Source: Gigaspora margarita | Lineage: Eukaryota; Glomeromycota; Glomeromycetes; Diversisporales; Gigasporaceae | Reading direction: 5' to 3' | DNA length: 64,000 nucleotides | Assembly (NCBI GenBank): GCA_009809945.1 | Contig: WTPW01000146.1 | Location: 565,042-629,041, forward strand | In this document: positions 10,744 to 22,031 of the stretch, one piece after another | How the letters are laid out: each line of letters starts with the position of its first letter | Numbering within the stretch: position 1 is the stretch's first letter | The notes under the pieces: generated by a model | What the model was told of the DNA's origin: nothing | Databases searched by the model: none | Seen by the model: the letters and a program-made list of their open reading frames with translations, nothing else | Translations under genes and position numbers: made by a program

Positions 10744-11440
10744 TAATGGTTTCTCTTAAATGGTATCACTATATAGTACAAAGTACTACTAGTAGTACGC
10801 CTAAATCCTATCTATTAATTTTTAAAAATTTTGATTTTATTATAATTAGAACACTTATTTTTATAACTTTTATTAAAAATATAAAAAATTATATAATAAA
10901 TATTTTTTAATAATGTTTAAAGTTTATAAGATAACTATTAAATACTATATAAAAATTTGATTTTACTAAATTTTCTAGACAAAAAAAAATTATATAAAAT
11001 TAGAAATAGCAGTTAAAGCTATTTTAACAATTGGTACATGTTATAATTACTTTATAAAGTAGAATATATTATTTAAAAAGATAGTTTATTTTTTAAATTT
11101 CTAGAAATTTACTTTTAAAAACTGGTACAATATAGTACAATATACTACTAGTAGTATAGTGAAATTCTAACCATTAATTTAACAGGTGAATTTACAAAAT
11201 TATTACATATAGAAAAAATGCAAATATTCAAAGGTAAATATTTTGCCTTATAGGTGAATATGATAAAGTACTTGATGCTTTAACTAAACTGAATAACATA
11301 AATGCACTAAGACATCATAGAGAAATTATTTTATAATAAAAAAATATGATGAATCAATTAATGAATTAAAGAAATTATTAAAAATTATGCCCAGTAACAA
11401 ATGGGCAACAAAAGGTCATGATTCAATTAATAATTTGTAG
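10744..11440. other. AT-rich DNA without a gene
   Basis: GTACTACTAGTAGTAC-like words at about 10785 and 11140 bound ~350 bases and may be ends of a decayed inverted-repeat element. Nothing else is supported. Confidence 0.45.
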
Positions 11441-11576
11441 CTTTTTTTACAATGAATTATTGTATATATCAATATCTAATAAATATTAGTTCTAACTAAT
11501 CCCATATCTTTTGTCACCTCTATAGCAAATAAGTTCTTTGTGGCATTTTTTATAATTATCATTGTACATATTGTAA
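11440..11576. repeat. Copy of the ~95-bp dispersed and tandem monomer
   Basis: It contains the blocks CTAACTAATCCCATA, TTTTGTCACCTCTATAG and ATTGTACATA in the order seen in the tandem array at 42895-43410 and at 36742-36870. Confidence 0.65.
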
Positions 11577-11880
11577 CAGTTGATTTGGGAGAGTGATAAA
11601 ACAATATAGACAATAGTGCCAATTTAAACTCAAACTGATTATGGATAAGGGGGTATAAATCTAATAATATATAGGTCACAGGTATAATAAAGGTCAAATC
11701 TACAATACATGAAGACCTAAGGATAATCTATTACTAAATTACTACAATAATATAAAGATGCTAATATTAGCGATGATAATATAGGGTATCAATAAAATAA
11801 TATCAATAAGAATAATATAAAATATGATATAAATACTAGGTGGGATCAAAATGAGTATCACAAGATATATCAGTCAGATG
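11577..11880. repeat. Gypsy LTR-like repeat, left fragment
   Basis: It matches 35697-36000, which lies inside the 5' LTR of the gypsy element, starting at TTGATTTGGGAGAGTG. The continuation of the LTR copy is found at about 16630-17815. The intervening DNA (11881-16610) is therefore an insertion. Confidence 0.75.
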
Positions 11881-12243
11881 ATATATCACATGAAAATTTT
11901 TTACATATAAAATTTATAAAAAAACATATAAAATTACTATAAGTTTGAATTCATGATGTTTTTTCCCCTATTTATTAACTTAAAATTAAATTTTTTGGTA
12001 ATATAGAACAAGAAATAAGAAAAAATTGAGCTTAAAAATCAGATTAAAATTTCATTAATTTTGCACAAAATGAAAATGTAACTTTGCCAAGAACAAATAT
12101 TTTTTGATTTTAAGATAAAAAGCATATATAAAAACATGCTTTGAACAACTTTACTTAGTCAACAGAAGTAGGTTACCTTGTAAGAAAAATAGGTTATCTA
12201 TGTACTAAAGTTAAAATTTATCATTTTTCATGATTGAACTTTT

Positions 12244-12455
12244 TTCTTATTAGGTAACCTACTTTGGGCTCTTACAAAGTTGTTTGCATGTAATTTTACT
12301 CACGTTTGAGATTAAAACTCATTTTTTGGCCCTTTTACTTTTTAACCCCATTTTTCACTTAGTACAAAAAAGTGCATTTTGATTTCAAATGCAAGTAAAA
12401 TTATATGCCGAACAACTTTGCTTAAGAGCCCAAAGTAGGTTACCTAATAAGAGGG
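12244..12455. repeat. Nested palindrome
   Basis: The arms read ATTAGGTAACCTACTTTGGG inward from both ends, with the centre near 12350. It shares the words GAACAACTTTGCTTAAG and ATGCAAGTAAAATTA with other foldbacks of the window. Confidence 0.75.
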
Positions 12456-12716
12456 ATGGCCAAAACCATATACTCATATAATTTTTTGAAAATTAAGTTA
12501 AAATTAAGGTTAGAGCTAGTTCAGCATTAGGGTTGGAGTTAGGATTAGAACAAACATTTAGATAAAATTGCCTTTTCGGCATTTTTTATTAATGGCCCAA
12601 GACAGGTTTGAATGGCTGTTTTTTATTCTTGCATTTTTTTGTTTTTTTGTCTTCCTTGGGCTGATCCATGTAAACAAAATTTCACAACTCTAGTTGGCTA
12701 ATTTATATAAAAATAT
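12456..12716. repeat. Degenerate relative of the telomere-word MITE
   Basis: The interior resembles 9060-9235: TTAGGGTTGGAGTTAGGATT, then a stretch like GGCCGGTTTAGATAGCCGTT, then GGGCTGATCC. The ends are not recognisable. Confidence 0.5.
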
Positions 12717-12724
12717 CATATGGG

Positions 12725-14874
12725 TAGGGTTCAGAATGGGCCAGGTCGGGCTAGGATTTTCTAAATTTAAGCCCAAGCCCAAAGAAATTTTAAAACCTAA
12801 ACCCGTGCCTGGCCCATTTTAAAGTTATGTGTTTGGGCTGGGTAAGGTCACTTCAAATTATGACCCAGCCCAACCTAACCTGACCCGGCCTGGTGATAAT
12901 ATAAAGAAGGTGAATGCCCGGGTAACTTATTATACACTTTATCCCTTAAACCGTCCAGTGGGCAAATTTGCCCGCTAGAATTTTTTTTTACATGTTTTTT
13001 TAAAATTACTAAAAATTTTATTAAGAATATGTCCCTCTATTACTAAGCTAAAATAAAACTTTAGCATATTGTTAATTGATATCTATTAAAATTTTAATTA
13101 TATATATATTCAAATATAAAAGAAAACTTGGCTCAAATATAGCCAATTCTTTACTTTTACTATGAAAGTTTTTCAAAAATTTTTAAAAATTTTCAAATTT
13201 TTATATGTTCCTGAAGAGAAAAAATTTTTTCTCTATTAATTAAAGTTAAAATTTTAATTATAAAATAATAAAAACTTTTATAATAAAAGTTGTTTTTAAT
13301 AACTTAATCTATAATTTGTATCAAAATTATTGGGGACATATTCTTAGAATTTTAAAAAGTTTGTCAATGGTCAAAAATAAAATCTCTAAAAATTAAAGAT
13401 TTTTAAAAATTTCAAATTTTTTTAGCTTATAGTCAATTTAAATTTTTTTTGTAGAAATATGAAAATTAAAATCATTAAAATATAATCTATATCCATAGTT
13501 ATTATTTAAAAAAAAAATTTTTAAAATAATTTGATTTTTAATAAAAATAAATCAGAACCAAAATTTAAAAATTCATTAAAAATTCTAGCAGGCAAATTTG
13601 CCCGCTAAAACGGACGGTTTAAGGGATAAGTACTTTTGGGGAATGTAACGTTTTACAAAAAATCGCCGCAAAAGCAAATTCTAGCTCTAAATAGCATAGC
13701 GGGCTTTCGTGATTTTACAAGATCTGATTGACTAGGTTTATACTAAAACGAACCCAAAGTAAAATATTTCGAATAAAAGATGCATTTATTTAAATTTTAA
13801 TAATTACAATAATTTATTACTTTGGTCTAATAGTTATTGTTATATATATAATCCAACCAGATTTAAAAAAACTTCGATGTCTTAAATTTTAAATTTTAAC
13901 GATCTATTAGATACCGATATGTGTATAAATAATAATAGATAACAAGAAATATAATAATTATTAAATTAATAAATATACTGTAAATAAATTAAACGGAATA
14001 GTAAACAACTGCAAGTAAAAAGTCGCGAAACTCAAACCTATCTTCCAATAGTTTCAACAAGTTTTTCAGTTTTACTTATTAGATTTAAGATTACAGAAGT
14101 TGAACTCAGTTTCGACTTTCATCAATATTAAATCTACAGGCATTGTCTAACAAATATAATCTAAACGTACTATCAATCTTAAGGACAAACTCGCTTACTA
14201 GAAATCTAACTACAAAAAAAAACTATTTCTTTTGTTTTAGAGATTCTTACATAGTATAAGTAACAACTGAATTTAAAAAAAAAAACATTCTTTTCATAAT
14301 CACAGTCGACGCCCTCCTGGTCTTCTAGATCACAGTATTGAGCTTTTCTTTTTTCTCTTTGTGTCAGTTTGCTGTATAGACATCTTGCGTGCTAAAAATA
14401 GATTCCTAGTGTAAAGAAATGGCAATAAACGCTTCTTAGCTAAGTTCCGAATTACCTAACCAGTTACTGAATTTTTTAACAGTATATTAAACAGAAGGTA
14501 TACTTTTAGTTTTGTTATATTGTAAACTAAGCCAATCGGTATTTGTGACTGCCAATTGATTTTGTGACTGCAAAGCATTACGTCATATGTAACATATATG
14601 CATGTCAATCATCCAATCAAAATTAAGCCCGCTATGCTTGACTCGACTATGTAATAAAGCTGTAAAAATGCGCAGGTCACAATATAAATATTATAATGAG
14701 CCCGCGCGGGCCCGCAGGCCCATTTCTAGAACCCGGCCCACGACCGGGCATTTAATCAACCCGGTGTAAACCCGGCCCACTTATAAAATGGGTCAAAATA
14801 TTGGACCCAGTTTTGACACAAACCCCGCCCAACCCACAAACCTGCGGGTTTAACCTGGCCCATTCCAAACCCTA
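12725..14874. mobile_element. hAT-type element, 2150 bp, non-autonomous
   Basis: It begins TAGGGTTCAGAATGGGCC and ends GGCCCATTCCAAACCCTA, flanked by an 8-base duplication CATATGGG / CACATGGG (12717-12724, 14875-14882). TAGGG ends and 8-base duplications are hAT hallmarks. The subterminal regions are GC-rich (GGGCC and CCCGG words), unlike the interior. The interior holds another TIR element (12944-13636). No transposase frame is readable. The segment 14280-14460 (minus strand) has a short open, Lys/Arg-rich stretch that may be a transposase or captured-gene remnant, but I cannot identify it. Confidence 0.8.
12944..13636. mobile_element. TIR element with GGCAAATTTGCC palindrome near each end (copy 1)
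   Basis: The ends carry TTATCCCTTAAACCGTCC followed by GGGCAAATTTGCCCGC, inverted at the right (about 13585-13633). It is nested in the hAT-type element. Related copies are at 15912-16565 and 19377-20012. The interior is AT-rich without a coding frame. Confidence 0.75.
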
Positions 14875-15230
14875 CACATGGGTTATGGCTTTAGATGATT
14901 CCCAATGAGAAAAAAAAGTTCAATCATGAAAAATGATAAATTTTAACTTTAGCACATAGATAATCCATTTTTCTTATATGGTAACCTACTTCTGTCACTA
15001 AGTAAAGTTGTTTAAAGCATGTTTTTACATATACTTCTTATCTTAAAATTAGAAATATTTGTTTTTGGGAAGTTATATTTTCATTTTGTGCAAAATTATC
15101 AAAATTTTAATTCAATTTTTAAGCTCAATTTTACTTCTTTCCTTGTTCAATATTCTCGAAAATTTAATTTTAAGTTAATATATAGGGAAAAATCATTATG
15201 AATTCAAAGCTTATAGTAATTTTATATGTA

Positions 15231-15911
15231 TTTTTTTTTTTAAATTCCTTTGGGCATACACCCGAAGCTGCTTGTTAGCAGTCTTTTATTAAGATCATTA
15301 ATCATGGGACCCAACTGGGCCCTACATTTGTTTGTACATTTGTAACGATCTACATATGTTCATCTATTACTATTTTGAATTCTACTGTGGCTAACTGGCT
15401 AAGCATTCCTATTTTTTATTCCAACTGATCCCAATTGGCTGACCCATTTACAACTAGAGGATTTAATCAGAACTATCCAAGTAATTCTTATTCCAACTAA
15501 ACCTAATCAGCTAACCCATTTACAACCGGGGGATTTAACCGGAACTGTCCAAGTAATTCTAGAGAAGACAACACAAGCAACGGGCAAGTTTGACTGGACT
15601 CCAACCCTTGTCCAAATTTTCTAGACGTCTTTCACCCCTGAGGCCAAACAAACTGACACAAACCAGACCATAAACCCCGTTAAAGCAAGTTACAAACATC
15701 TATTCAAGTTGTCCGGAGAGTCTTCATCAAGCCAAACCTGAAATGTGGCTGAGCTGTCCAAACATGGTCCTGGTATCCTAATTCAAGTCGTCCATCACAT
15801 GATCGTGTGTAGTTAATTTTTCCGTTCGTAGGACTTGACTAGCAACCTTATATAAAGTAGCGGCAATGTCCTGGGAGCACAACCACTATGCTATCAACCC
15901 GCAGGACTTAT
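15231..15911 (-). mobile_element. tRNA-headed SINE, minus strand, with internal duplication
   Basis: A T-run at 15229-15241 is the A-tail of a minus-strand copy. The tRNA-like head (CTGGGAGCACAACCAC, CTATCAACCCGCAGGA) lies at about 15868-15908, matching the head at 56505. Bases about 15420-15487 and 15488-15560 are a tandem pair inside the body. The target duplication is probably ATATGTATTTT (left flank, and right flank after the next element). Confidence 0.7.
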
Positions 15912-16565
15912 CCCTTAGTTTGTAAAGGTTTGCAGACAAATTTGCCTGCATAATTACTATAAATATATCTCTGATCTATTTTTTTAATTATTTAAAATAT
16001 TTAAATAAAATTTGGTATGATAATATTTGAAAACAAGGATTATATTTTTGAATTATTTAATTTTATATTATAAAACAAAAAGTTTATGTTGCTTATAAGC
16101 TAAAAATATTGAATTTTAAAGAAATATTTAAACAAAAAAATAATTTACAATATCTTGGTAAATTCTTTAAATATTGGTTTTAAAAATATAGTTTCTAATA
16201 CAATATTGTAGTTTATATAAAGGATTACAACTTTTATTATTGCACTTTAAGTAATTTACTTGTAAAAATTAAGACTTGTATTAGAAGTAAAATTTTTTTA
16301 TAGACAGAGACATATAAAATTTGAAAAAACCTAAAGAAAAATTCTATAGTAAAAGTTCCAAAACAAAAACTTTAAACTTTTATTATACCAAAGTTTTTTA
16401 ATAATTTTAAAAAATTTTTATAATAAAGTTGATAAAACAAAACTAATATTATATTTTTTACTTAGAAAATATATAACTAAAATTAATATTTAAAGTTATA
16501 TTTAAAAAATTTAAAATTTAAAATTTATGCAGACAAATATGCCTGCATAACAAATTAAGGGATAT
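15912..16565. mobile_element. TIR element with GGCAAATTTGCC-like palindrome (copy 2)
   Basis: It starts CTTATCCCTTAGTTTG followed by GCAGACAAATTTGCCTGC, and ends with GCAGACAAATATGCCTGC and AAGGGATA. It sits exactly at the head end of the SINE, inside or next to the SINE target duplication. Confidence 0.7.
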
Positions 16566-16610
16566 GTATTTTATAAATTTATATATTACAAAAAACTCAG
16601 TCATAAATAG

Positions 16611-17815
16611 TGTAACAAATCGGTTGACTAATATGATAGGCTGATATTTGGTCAGATTTTGATCAAGTGAAGATTTATAGAATTGGGATATGTGTAATTG
16701 AGAAATTCTCGTAACAGTATGAATTTATTTGAGCAGAGTATTTAATATCAAAGAACTAACTAAGACTAGCAATGCTAAAGAAGGTGATTTTTATAATATA
16801 GCTATATCAACTAAAACTTTATCATATACAATGTTCAAAAAAACTAAAATCACATGACAAAGGATTAACAAAATCATATTACACAAAATTCGAGTTATAA
16901 TAAGCCAATATGAACTTACAAGTTAATTCAGTCTGTTAAATTGGGTTTCGCAAGGTTTATTAAAGTTAAAGTTCAATTCAAAAGATAAGTATTTATTTAT
17001 TTATTATTATTATTATTGACATATTAGCGAATCAGCATAATTGGGTCTTTTTCTGATAAACTATTACACAAAAATTTGATCCTAAGTAACATTGAAAAAC
17101 TAACAAATGAAGTACTTGTTACAACTAACAAAAGAGCCTTTTTGACATCTAGACAAATTAAAAAACCAATAAAACTCAATAAAAGAGCTATGCTAAGCTA
17201 TAGAAAGAAGGGCTTTTATTATTTATTGAAATATTCAGGTATTTTAGGATGGGTTGGGCATTGTGAAATGGGTTAGTAACTATCAAGGGTAAATTCAGAA
17301 GCTAATTTTCAAAAAAATGGCCTTTTTAATATACTTTTGGCTTATAATTAAATACATGAATTTCATAATGTTCTACATACTTAATTATAAATACAAAGCT
17401 GGTTAAAAATGCCGTTTTTGTGAAAATTCACTTTGTAATAAATTTTTGCGTAAAATTTTTTGATAATCCTTGATCATTATTGGTCGAGCTGACATATTAC
17501 ACTGATCCACCAATATGATTTTAGTAAATAAAAACTTGTGTTTGCTTTATTAAAATTTATAGACTTGTATATATTTTTTGAACTTTACTATATATTTATA
17601 GAATTTACAATATTTACGTGAAAAATTGAATAAACTCACAATTATTTCTATAAACTCACAGTAGGTTTTGCAAATTCATAGGTATCAAAATGTTTGAAGG
17701 CTTGAAACATTTGTGTTTTCATGAGAATTAGCATATTTTGTAATTTGTATATCCAAGCTACAAAGTCTCATTTAATTTTTCCTGTTTAGTATAGTTGATT
17801 ACGATCATTAGCAAA
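16611..17815. repeat. Gypsy LTR-like repeat, right fragment
   Basis: It matches 35985-36660 (GATATTTGGTCAGATTT through AGTATAGTTGATTACGAT) except for an insertion at 17022-17512. It completes the LTR copy begun at 11577. Confidence 0.75.
17022..17512. mobile_element. Small TIR element within the LTR copy
   Basis: Absent from the matching copy at 36340-36370. The ends are imperfect inverted repeats: CATATTAGCGAATCAGC at left and, inverted, CATATTGGTGGATCAGT at right. No coding frame is supported. Confidence 0.65.
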
Positions 17816-17833
17816 TTTATATATTGATATATA

Positions 17834-18081
17834 GAGGGACATCAATAGAAAAGGGACAAATCTTTTTTAAGTAAAAGTTTTTTTAACTTTAAGTTAAAAT
17901 AACTTAACTACTACTTAACCAAATTTAATCAAAATTTTTTTATTTTAATTTTTTATAGTTATAGAATTAAAACAAGAAAAAATTAATTAAATTTGATTTG
18001 GTAGTTGTCAAGATATTTTAATTTAAAATTTTAAAAAAAGTTACTAAAAATTGATTTGTCTCTTTTCTATTGATGACCCCC
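17834..18081. mobile_element. TA-flanked MITE with GACATCAATAG ends (copy 1)
   Basis: The TIRs GGGACATCAATAGAAAAGGG and its inverse are flanked by TA. The interior is a near-palindrome of AT-rich arms. A second copy is at 59766-60002. Confidence 0.8.
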
Positions 18082-18083
18082 TA

Positions 18084-18340
18084 TTAGTGATGCCACCGAA
18101 ATTGATTTTTGAAAAAGACCTATTTTGTCTTCATTAGAAAAAATTAAAATTTTTTATAAGGAAGTGCAAATAAAATTTATATAGATAAGTTCCTTATAAT
18201 TTCGTCTATTCAAAAAAAGTATCAAATAATTTCGTCTTTCAAGTAAAATAAGTCAAAAACAATTTCGTCTTCAAATTTTAATTTCAGGTTTTCAAACCCG
18301 AAATGCTTTCGTCCTCATGTATACCCCCTATATATTGATT
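18084..18340. repeat. Dispersed repeat, probable MITE (copy 1)
   Basis: It contains GAAATTGATTTTTGAAAAAG at left and ATGTATACC at right, plus several AATTTCGTCTT words. The reverse complement of this unit is found at 47142-47396. Confidence 0.55.
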
Positions 18341-18562
18341 ACTAACTAGTAAGATATATATCAATACCAATTACTCTGCTGATTTCTATCAATTGTAATA
18401 GTAAACAATATATATCTAATATAGAAATTAATTGATATGTATCATAATATCAATTAATAATATTATATTTACATAATTATGCTTTTTGCAAATTTTTAAA
18501 CATTTTACAGGTTTTTGCAAGATTTTGCAATTTATTACAAATTTTATTTTTTGTTTATTATT

Positions 18563-19085
18563 TTTTTTAACTTGCACTGGTTGCTTACGTGTGCTTAATA
18601 TTTTATTAATTATGAATTAACAAAATACATATTAAACTATTTCTACATAGCACTACATCTGGCTAGCTCTATCTCAGACCACCAAAATGCCTAGTAGGCA
18701 CCAAGTTTTACCCTTTCAACACCACCTTCAATCAGCTGGAATACTTCTTACTGACAGGTCAGATGTTGGTACAATTGGACAATACCTTAGAATGTTTGCG
18801 CTATGTGTTTATGTAGTATCTTCTCAGACTTCAGCCTCGCATTACGTCTTGTGATTTCAGTTAATCCAAAATGGGTTCTAACTTGTTTCATTTTACTGCC
18901 AAAGATTTGATAATAGCAACTGCCCAATTAAGTTCATCTGTAGACATCCTGGGTCCCTGTCTTCTTACAGTATTTTAGTTTCCTAACTGGCTAGTTTTTT
19001 CTATTTTGCCTCTAGGGGGATTTGAACTAGCAATCTTCAATTTACAACCTGGGAGCATAACTACTATACTATCTGCCTGCAGGTC
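18563..19085 (-). mobile_element. tRNA-headed SINE, minus strand, complete
   Basis: The T-run at 18563-18568 is the A-tail and the tRNA-like head lies at about 19020-19085. The 3' part (TTAATATTTTATTAATTATG, ACATATTAAACTATTT) matches the inverse of 57075-57160. The target duplication is TTTTGTTTATTATT / TTTTATTTATTATT (18549-18562, 19086-19099). Length 523. Confidence 0.82.
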
Positions 19086-19107
19086 TTTTATTTATTATTA
19101 TTATATA

Positions 19108-19291
19108 TAGTCAACCCCCATACAATCACTTCCCCTACAATCACATTATAATACTATATTACATTTTTATTAAAAGCAATTTACTATTAAATATATAAAA
19201 AATACCTCTATAAAAGCACAATCTTTTTATAAGCACTTTTTGAAGAAAGTACATATGTTACCAAATTGGTAATTGTAAGAGGTGTTGACTG
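19108..19291. mobile_element. Pogo/Fot1-like MITE
   Basis: The ends TAGTCAACCCCC and GGTGTTGACTG are flanked by TA. The inner words ACAATCAC and CCTCTATAAAAGCAC resemble pogo-type mariner ends (CAGTCAACCTCTATA style). 184 bp, no coding frame. Confidence 0.65.
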
Positions 19292-19376
19292 TATTACATT
19301 TTAAATTAAATATATATTTTTATCAATATTTGCAAGTTTTTACAAATTTTTTATTTATTCATTATTATTATCTTTT

Positions 19377-20012
19377 AAACTATATTCCAGGCAAATTTGC
19401 CTAGAATTTTTATAAATATATACAATTTTTAAATAAAATAAAAGTTTATTAAGAATATGGAGTATACTTTATTTATAGAATATTTTCTTTAAAATATATT
19501 TTATAAACTTTATTATAAAAATTTTTTAAAATTATTAATAAACTTTCAAGTAATAAAAGTTTAATGTTTTTATTTTAAAATTTTATTATAAAAATTTCTT
19601 TAGATTTTTTTAAATTTTATATGTTTCTGTCTAAAAAAAAATTTCACTTTTAATTAAAGTCCTAATTATTACAAATAAATCACAAAAGTTGTAATAATTA
19701 AAGTTGTAATCCTTTTTATAAACTACAATATTCTATTAGAACTAGAAACTAGAGCTAATATTTATAGAGTTTACCAAGAATAAGTAAATAACTTTTTTGG
19801 CTAATAAAGCTTTTAAAATTTGTCTATTTTTAGCTTATAAGGATCTTAAACTTTGTTCTTATAATATTAAATACTACTATAATATAATTCTTATTTTCAG
19901 ATATTATTAAAAAAAAATTAATTAAATATTTTAAGTTTTAAAAAATATAGATTATAAGTATATTTATAGCAATTTTCTAGGCAAATTTGCCTGGAATTGC
20001 TTATAGCTTAAG
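19377..20012. mobile_element. TIR element with GGCAAATTTGCC palindrome (copy 3)
   Basis: CCAGGCAAATTTGCCTAG at left and CTAGGCAAATTTGCCTGG at right, followed by TTAAGGGATA. The left TTATCCC block is lost. It lies within R1 copy 1. Confidence 0.7.
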
Positions 20013-21010
20013 GGATATATTATATTATATTACATATTTTTTATTATATATTATTATAAAAAAAAAATGTAAAACCAAAAAAAAACTGAAAAAAATAACA
20101 AAAAAAAAACAAAAATGAAAAAATAGTAATATTTTCAACTACTTTCACACTTCTTTGCATATACTAGTATATTCGCTCATATTTGCTACTTCTTACAAAG
20201 TGCCAGAGAAGTTAGAGTTGGTGCTCTTATAAAGTGCCAGAAAAGTCAGATTATTTTTTTGTAAAGTTTTGAAGAAAGTCAGAAATAAATAAAATAAAAT
20301 AAAAAAATAAGTAAAAAAAAAAGAAAAACAAACAAAAAACAAAAATGTAAGCAAACTAAATAAAAAATAAATAAAGCACTAAATCTCTATTTCTCTGAAG
20401 TAAGAGTTCATGGTTTGCAATTCAAATATCGTTAAAGGTTTTTGCAATGTGCTGAAATAAATAAAAAAAAATAAAAATTAAAGAAATAAGTAAAAAGAAA
20501 ACAATAAAAAAACAGAATGTAAGCAAACTAAATAAAAAAAAATAAAACCCTAATAAAAAAAATAGAATGTAACAAACTGAATAAAAAAAATAAACCCCCA
20601 AATCTTCATTTCTCAGAAGTAGAGTTCATAACAAATTGCCAAAATCAAGTTGTATATATTCTTGCAAAGTGCTAGAAAAGTCTGGGTTTGCTTGCAAAGT
20701 GTCAACAAAGCCTAGATCATTTTTCTTCAAAGTGGCAGAATAAAATAAATTAATAAAAAAAAATATAAAAAAAAAAACAAAAATAAAAACAAAAAGAACA
20801 AAAAATGTCAAATAAAAAAAAATAAAGCACTAACTAAATCTTTATTTCTCCAAAGAAGCATTCTTCAAAATTTAGAAATTGCTTAGTGAAATCAGTTGTG
20901 TGTTTTTGCTAAGTATTGGAAGGCTGAGTTGGCTTGTGCAAAGTTTTAAAAAATTATTGAATTTCTTGCAAAGTGACAAAAGTTAGGGTTGGTGATTTTG
21001 TATAAAAAAA

Positions 21011-21245
21011 CAGGGTTGGGCAATTGGAAAAGTGGGTTGTCCAATGAAATTTAAATTTCTAAAATTGTCGTAATTTTTTTAGAAACAAGAAACCTCTGTT
21101 CAGAGTCAAGCAAACTAAATAATTAGGACAGTAATATACCACTAATTTTTACTCTATATATGTTAATAAATCAATGGACACCGGACAAATTTATATGTCC
21201 AGTGTCCAGTGAAATTCACTGGACATAGAGGGCTGCCCAACCCTG
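21011..21245. mobile_element. hAT-type MITE, 235 bp
   Basis: Begins CAGGGTTGGGCAATTGG and ends GCTGCCCAACCCTG, with an 8-base duplication TAAAAAAA on both sides. Words of the type TGTCCAGTGTCCAGTG occur near the right end. It is related in its ends to 44001-44867. Confidence 0.82.
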
Positions 21246-21331
21246 TAAAAAAAAATAAAAAATAATAAATAAAAGAAAAAAATGAAAAAACAAAATAAAA
21301 CTAAAAAAAAAAACAAAATGAAACCAAAAAA

Positions 21332-22031
21332 NNNNNNNNNNNNNNNNNNNNNNNNNNNNNNNNNNNNNNNNNNNNNNNNNNNNNNNNNNNNNNNNNNNNN
21401 NNNNNNNNNNNNNNNNNNNNNNNNNNNNNNNNNNNNNNNNNNNNNNNNNNNNNNNNNNNNNNNNNNNNNNNNNNNNNNNNNNNNNNNNNNNNNNNNNNNN
21501 NNNNNNNNNNNNNNNNNNNNNNNNNNNNNNNNNNNNNNNNNNNNNNNNNNNNNNNNNNNNNNNNNNNNNNNNNNNNNNNNNNNNNNNNNNNNNNNNNNNN
21601 NNNNNNNNNNNNNNNNNNNNNNNNNNNNNNNNNNNNNNNNNNNNNNNNNNNNNNNNNNNNNNNNNNNNNNNNNNNNNNNNNNNNNNNNNNNNNNNNNNNN
21701 NNNNNNNNNNNNNNNNNNNNNNNNNNNNNNNNNNNNNNNNNNNNNNNNNNNNNNNNNNNNNNNNNNNNNNNNNNNNNNNNNNNNNNNNNNNNNNNNNNNN
21801 NNNNNNNNNNNNNNNNNNNNNNNNNNNNNNNNNNNNNNNNNNNNNNNNNNNNNNNNNNNNNNNNNNNNNNNNNNNNNNNNNNNNNNNNNNNNNNNNNNNN
21901 NNNNNNNNNNNNNNNNNNNNNNNNNNNNNNNNNNNNNNNNNNNNNNNNNNNNNNNNNNNNNNNNNNNNNNNNNNNNNNNNNNNNNNNNNNNNNNNNNNNN
22001 NNNNNNNNNNNNNNNNNNNNNNNNNNNNNNN
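21332..22031. other. Assembly gap, 700 N
   Basis: Unresolved bases. Open frames drawn across it are meaningless. Confidence 1.

Larger units (their letters stand above)
11881..16610. mobile_element. Foldback-type element with ~350-base inverted arms, inserted in an LTR copy
   Basis: The left arm (about 11885-12243) is the reverse complement of 14903-15230 plus 16566-16595. The right arm is split by a SINE and another TIR element (15231-16565). Both flanks belong to one LTR-like repeat (11577-11880 and 16630-17815), which is contiguous at 35697-36660, so insertion is well supported. The exact end and target duplication are unclear. The space between the arms carries a palindrome, a telomere-word element and a hAT-type element. 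Confidence 0.7.
18470..21331. repeat. Dispersed repeat R1, copy 1, with four insertions, running into an N gap
   Basis: It shares with 30770-32420 the order: ATAATTATGCTTTT, TTTACAGGTTTTTGCAAG, an AT-rich stretch, ACTACTTTC(A/G)CACTTC, then reiterated GCAAAGTGCCAGA-like words in A-rich DNA. Insertions are a SINE (18563-19085), a pogo-like MITE (19108-19291), a GGCAAATTTGCC element (19377-20012) and a hAT MITE (21011-21245). The class of R1 is unknown; no coding frame. Confidence 0.65.

Noticed and set aside
20626..20811. Phe-rich short frames in A- or T-rich DNA (also 31486-32279)
   Set aside because: Produced by poly-A/T stretches of repeat R1. The apparent membrane-like character is compositional.
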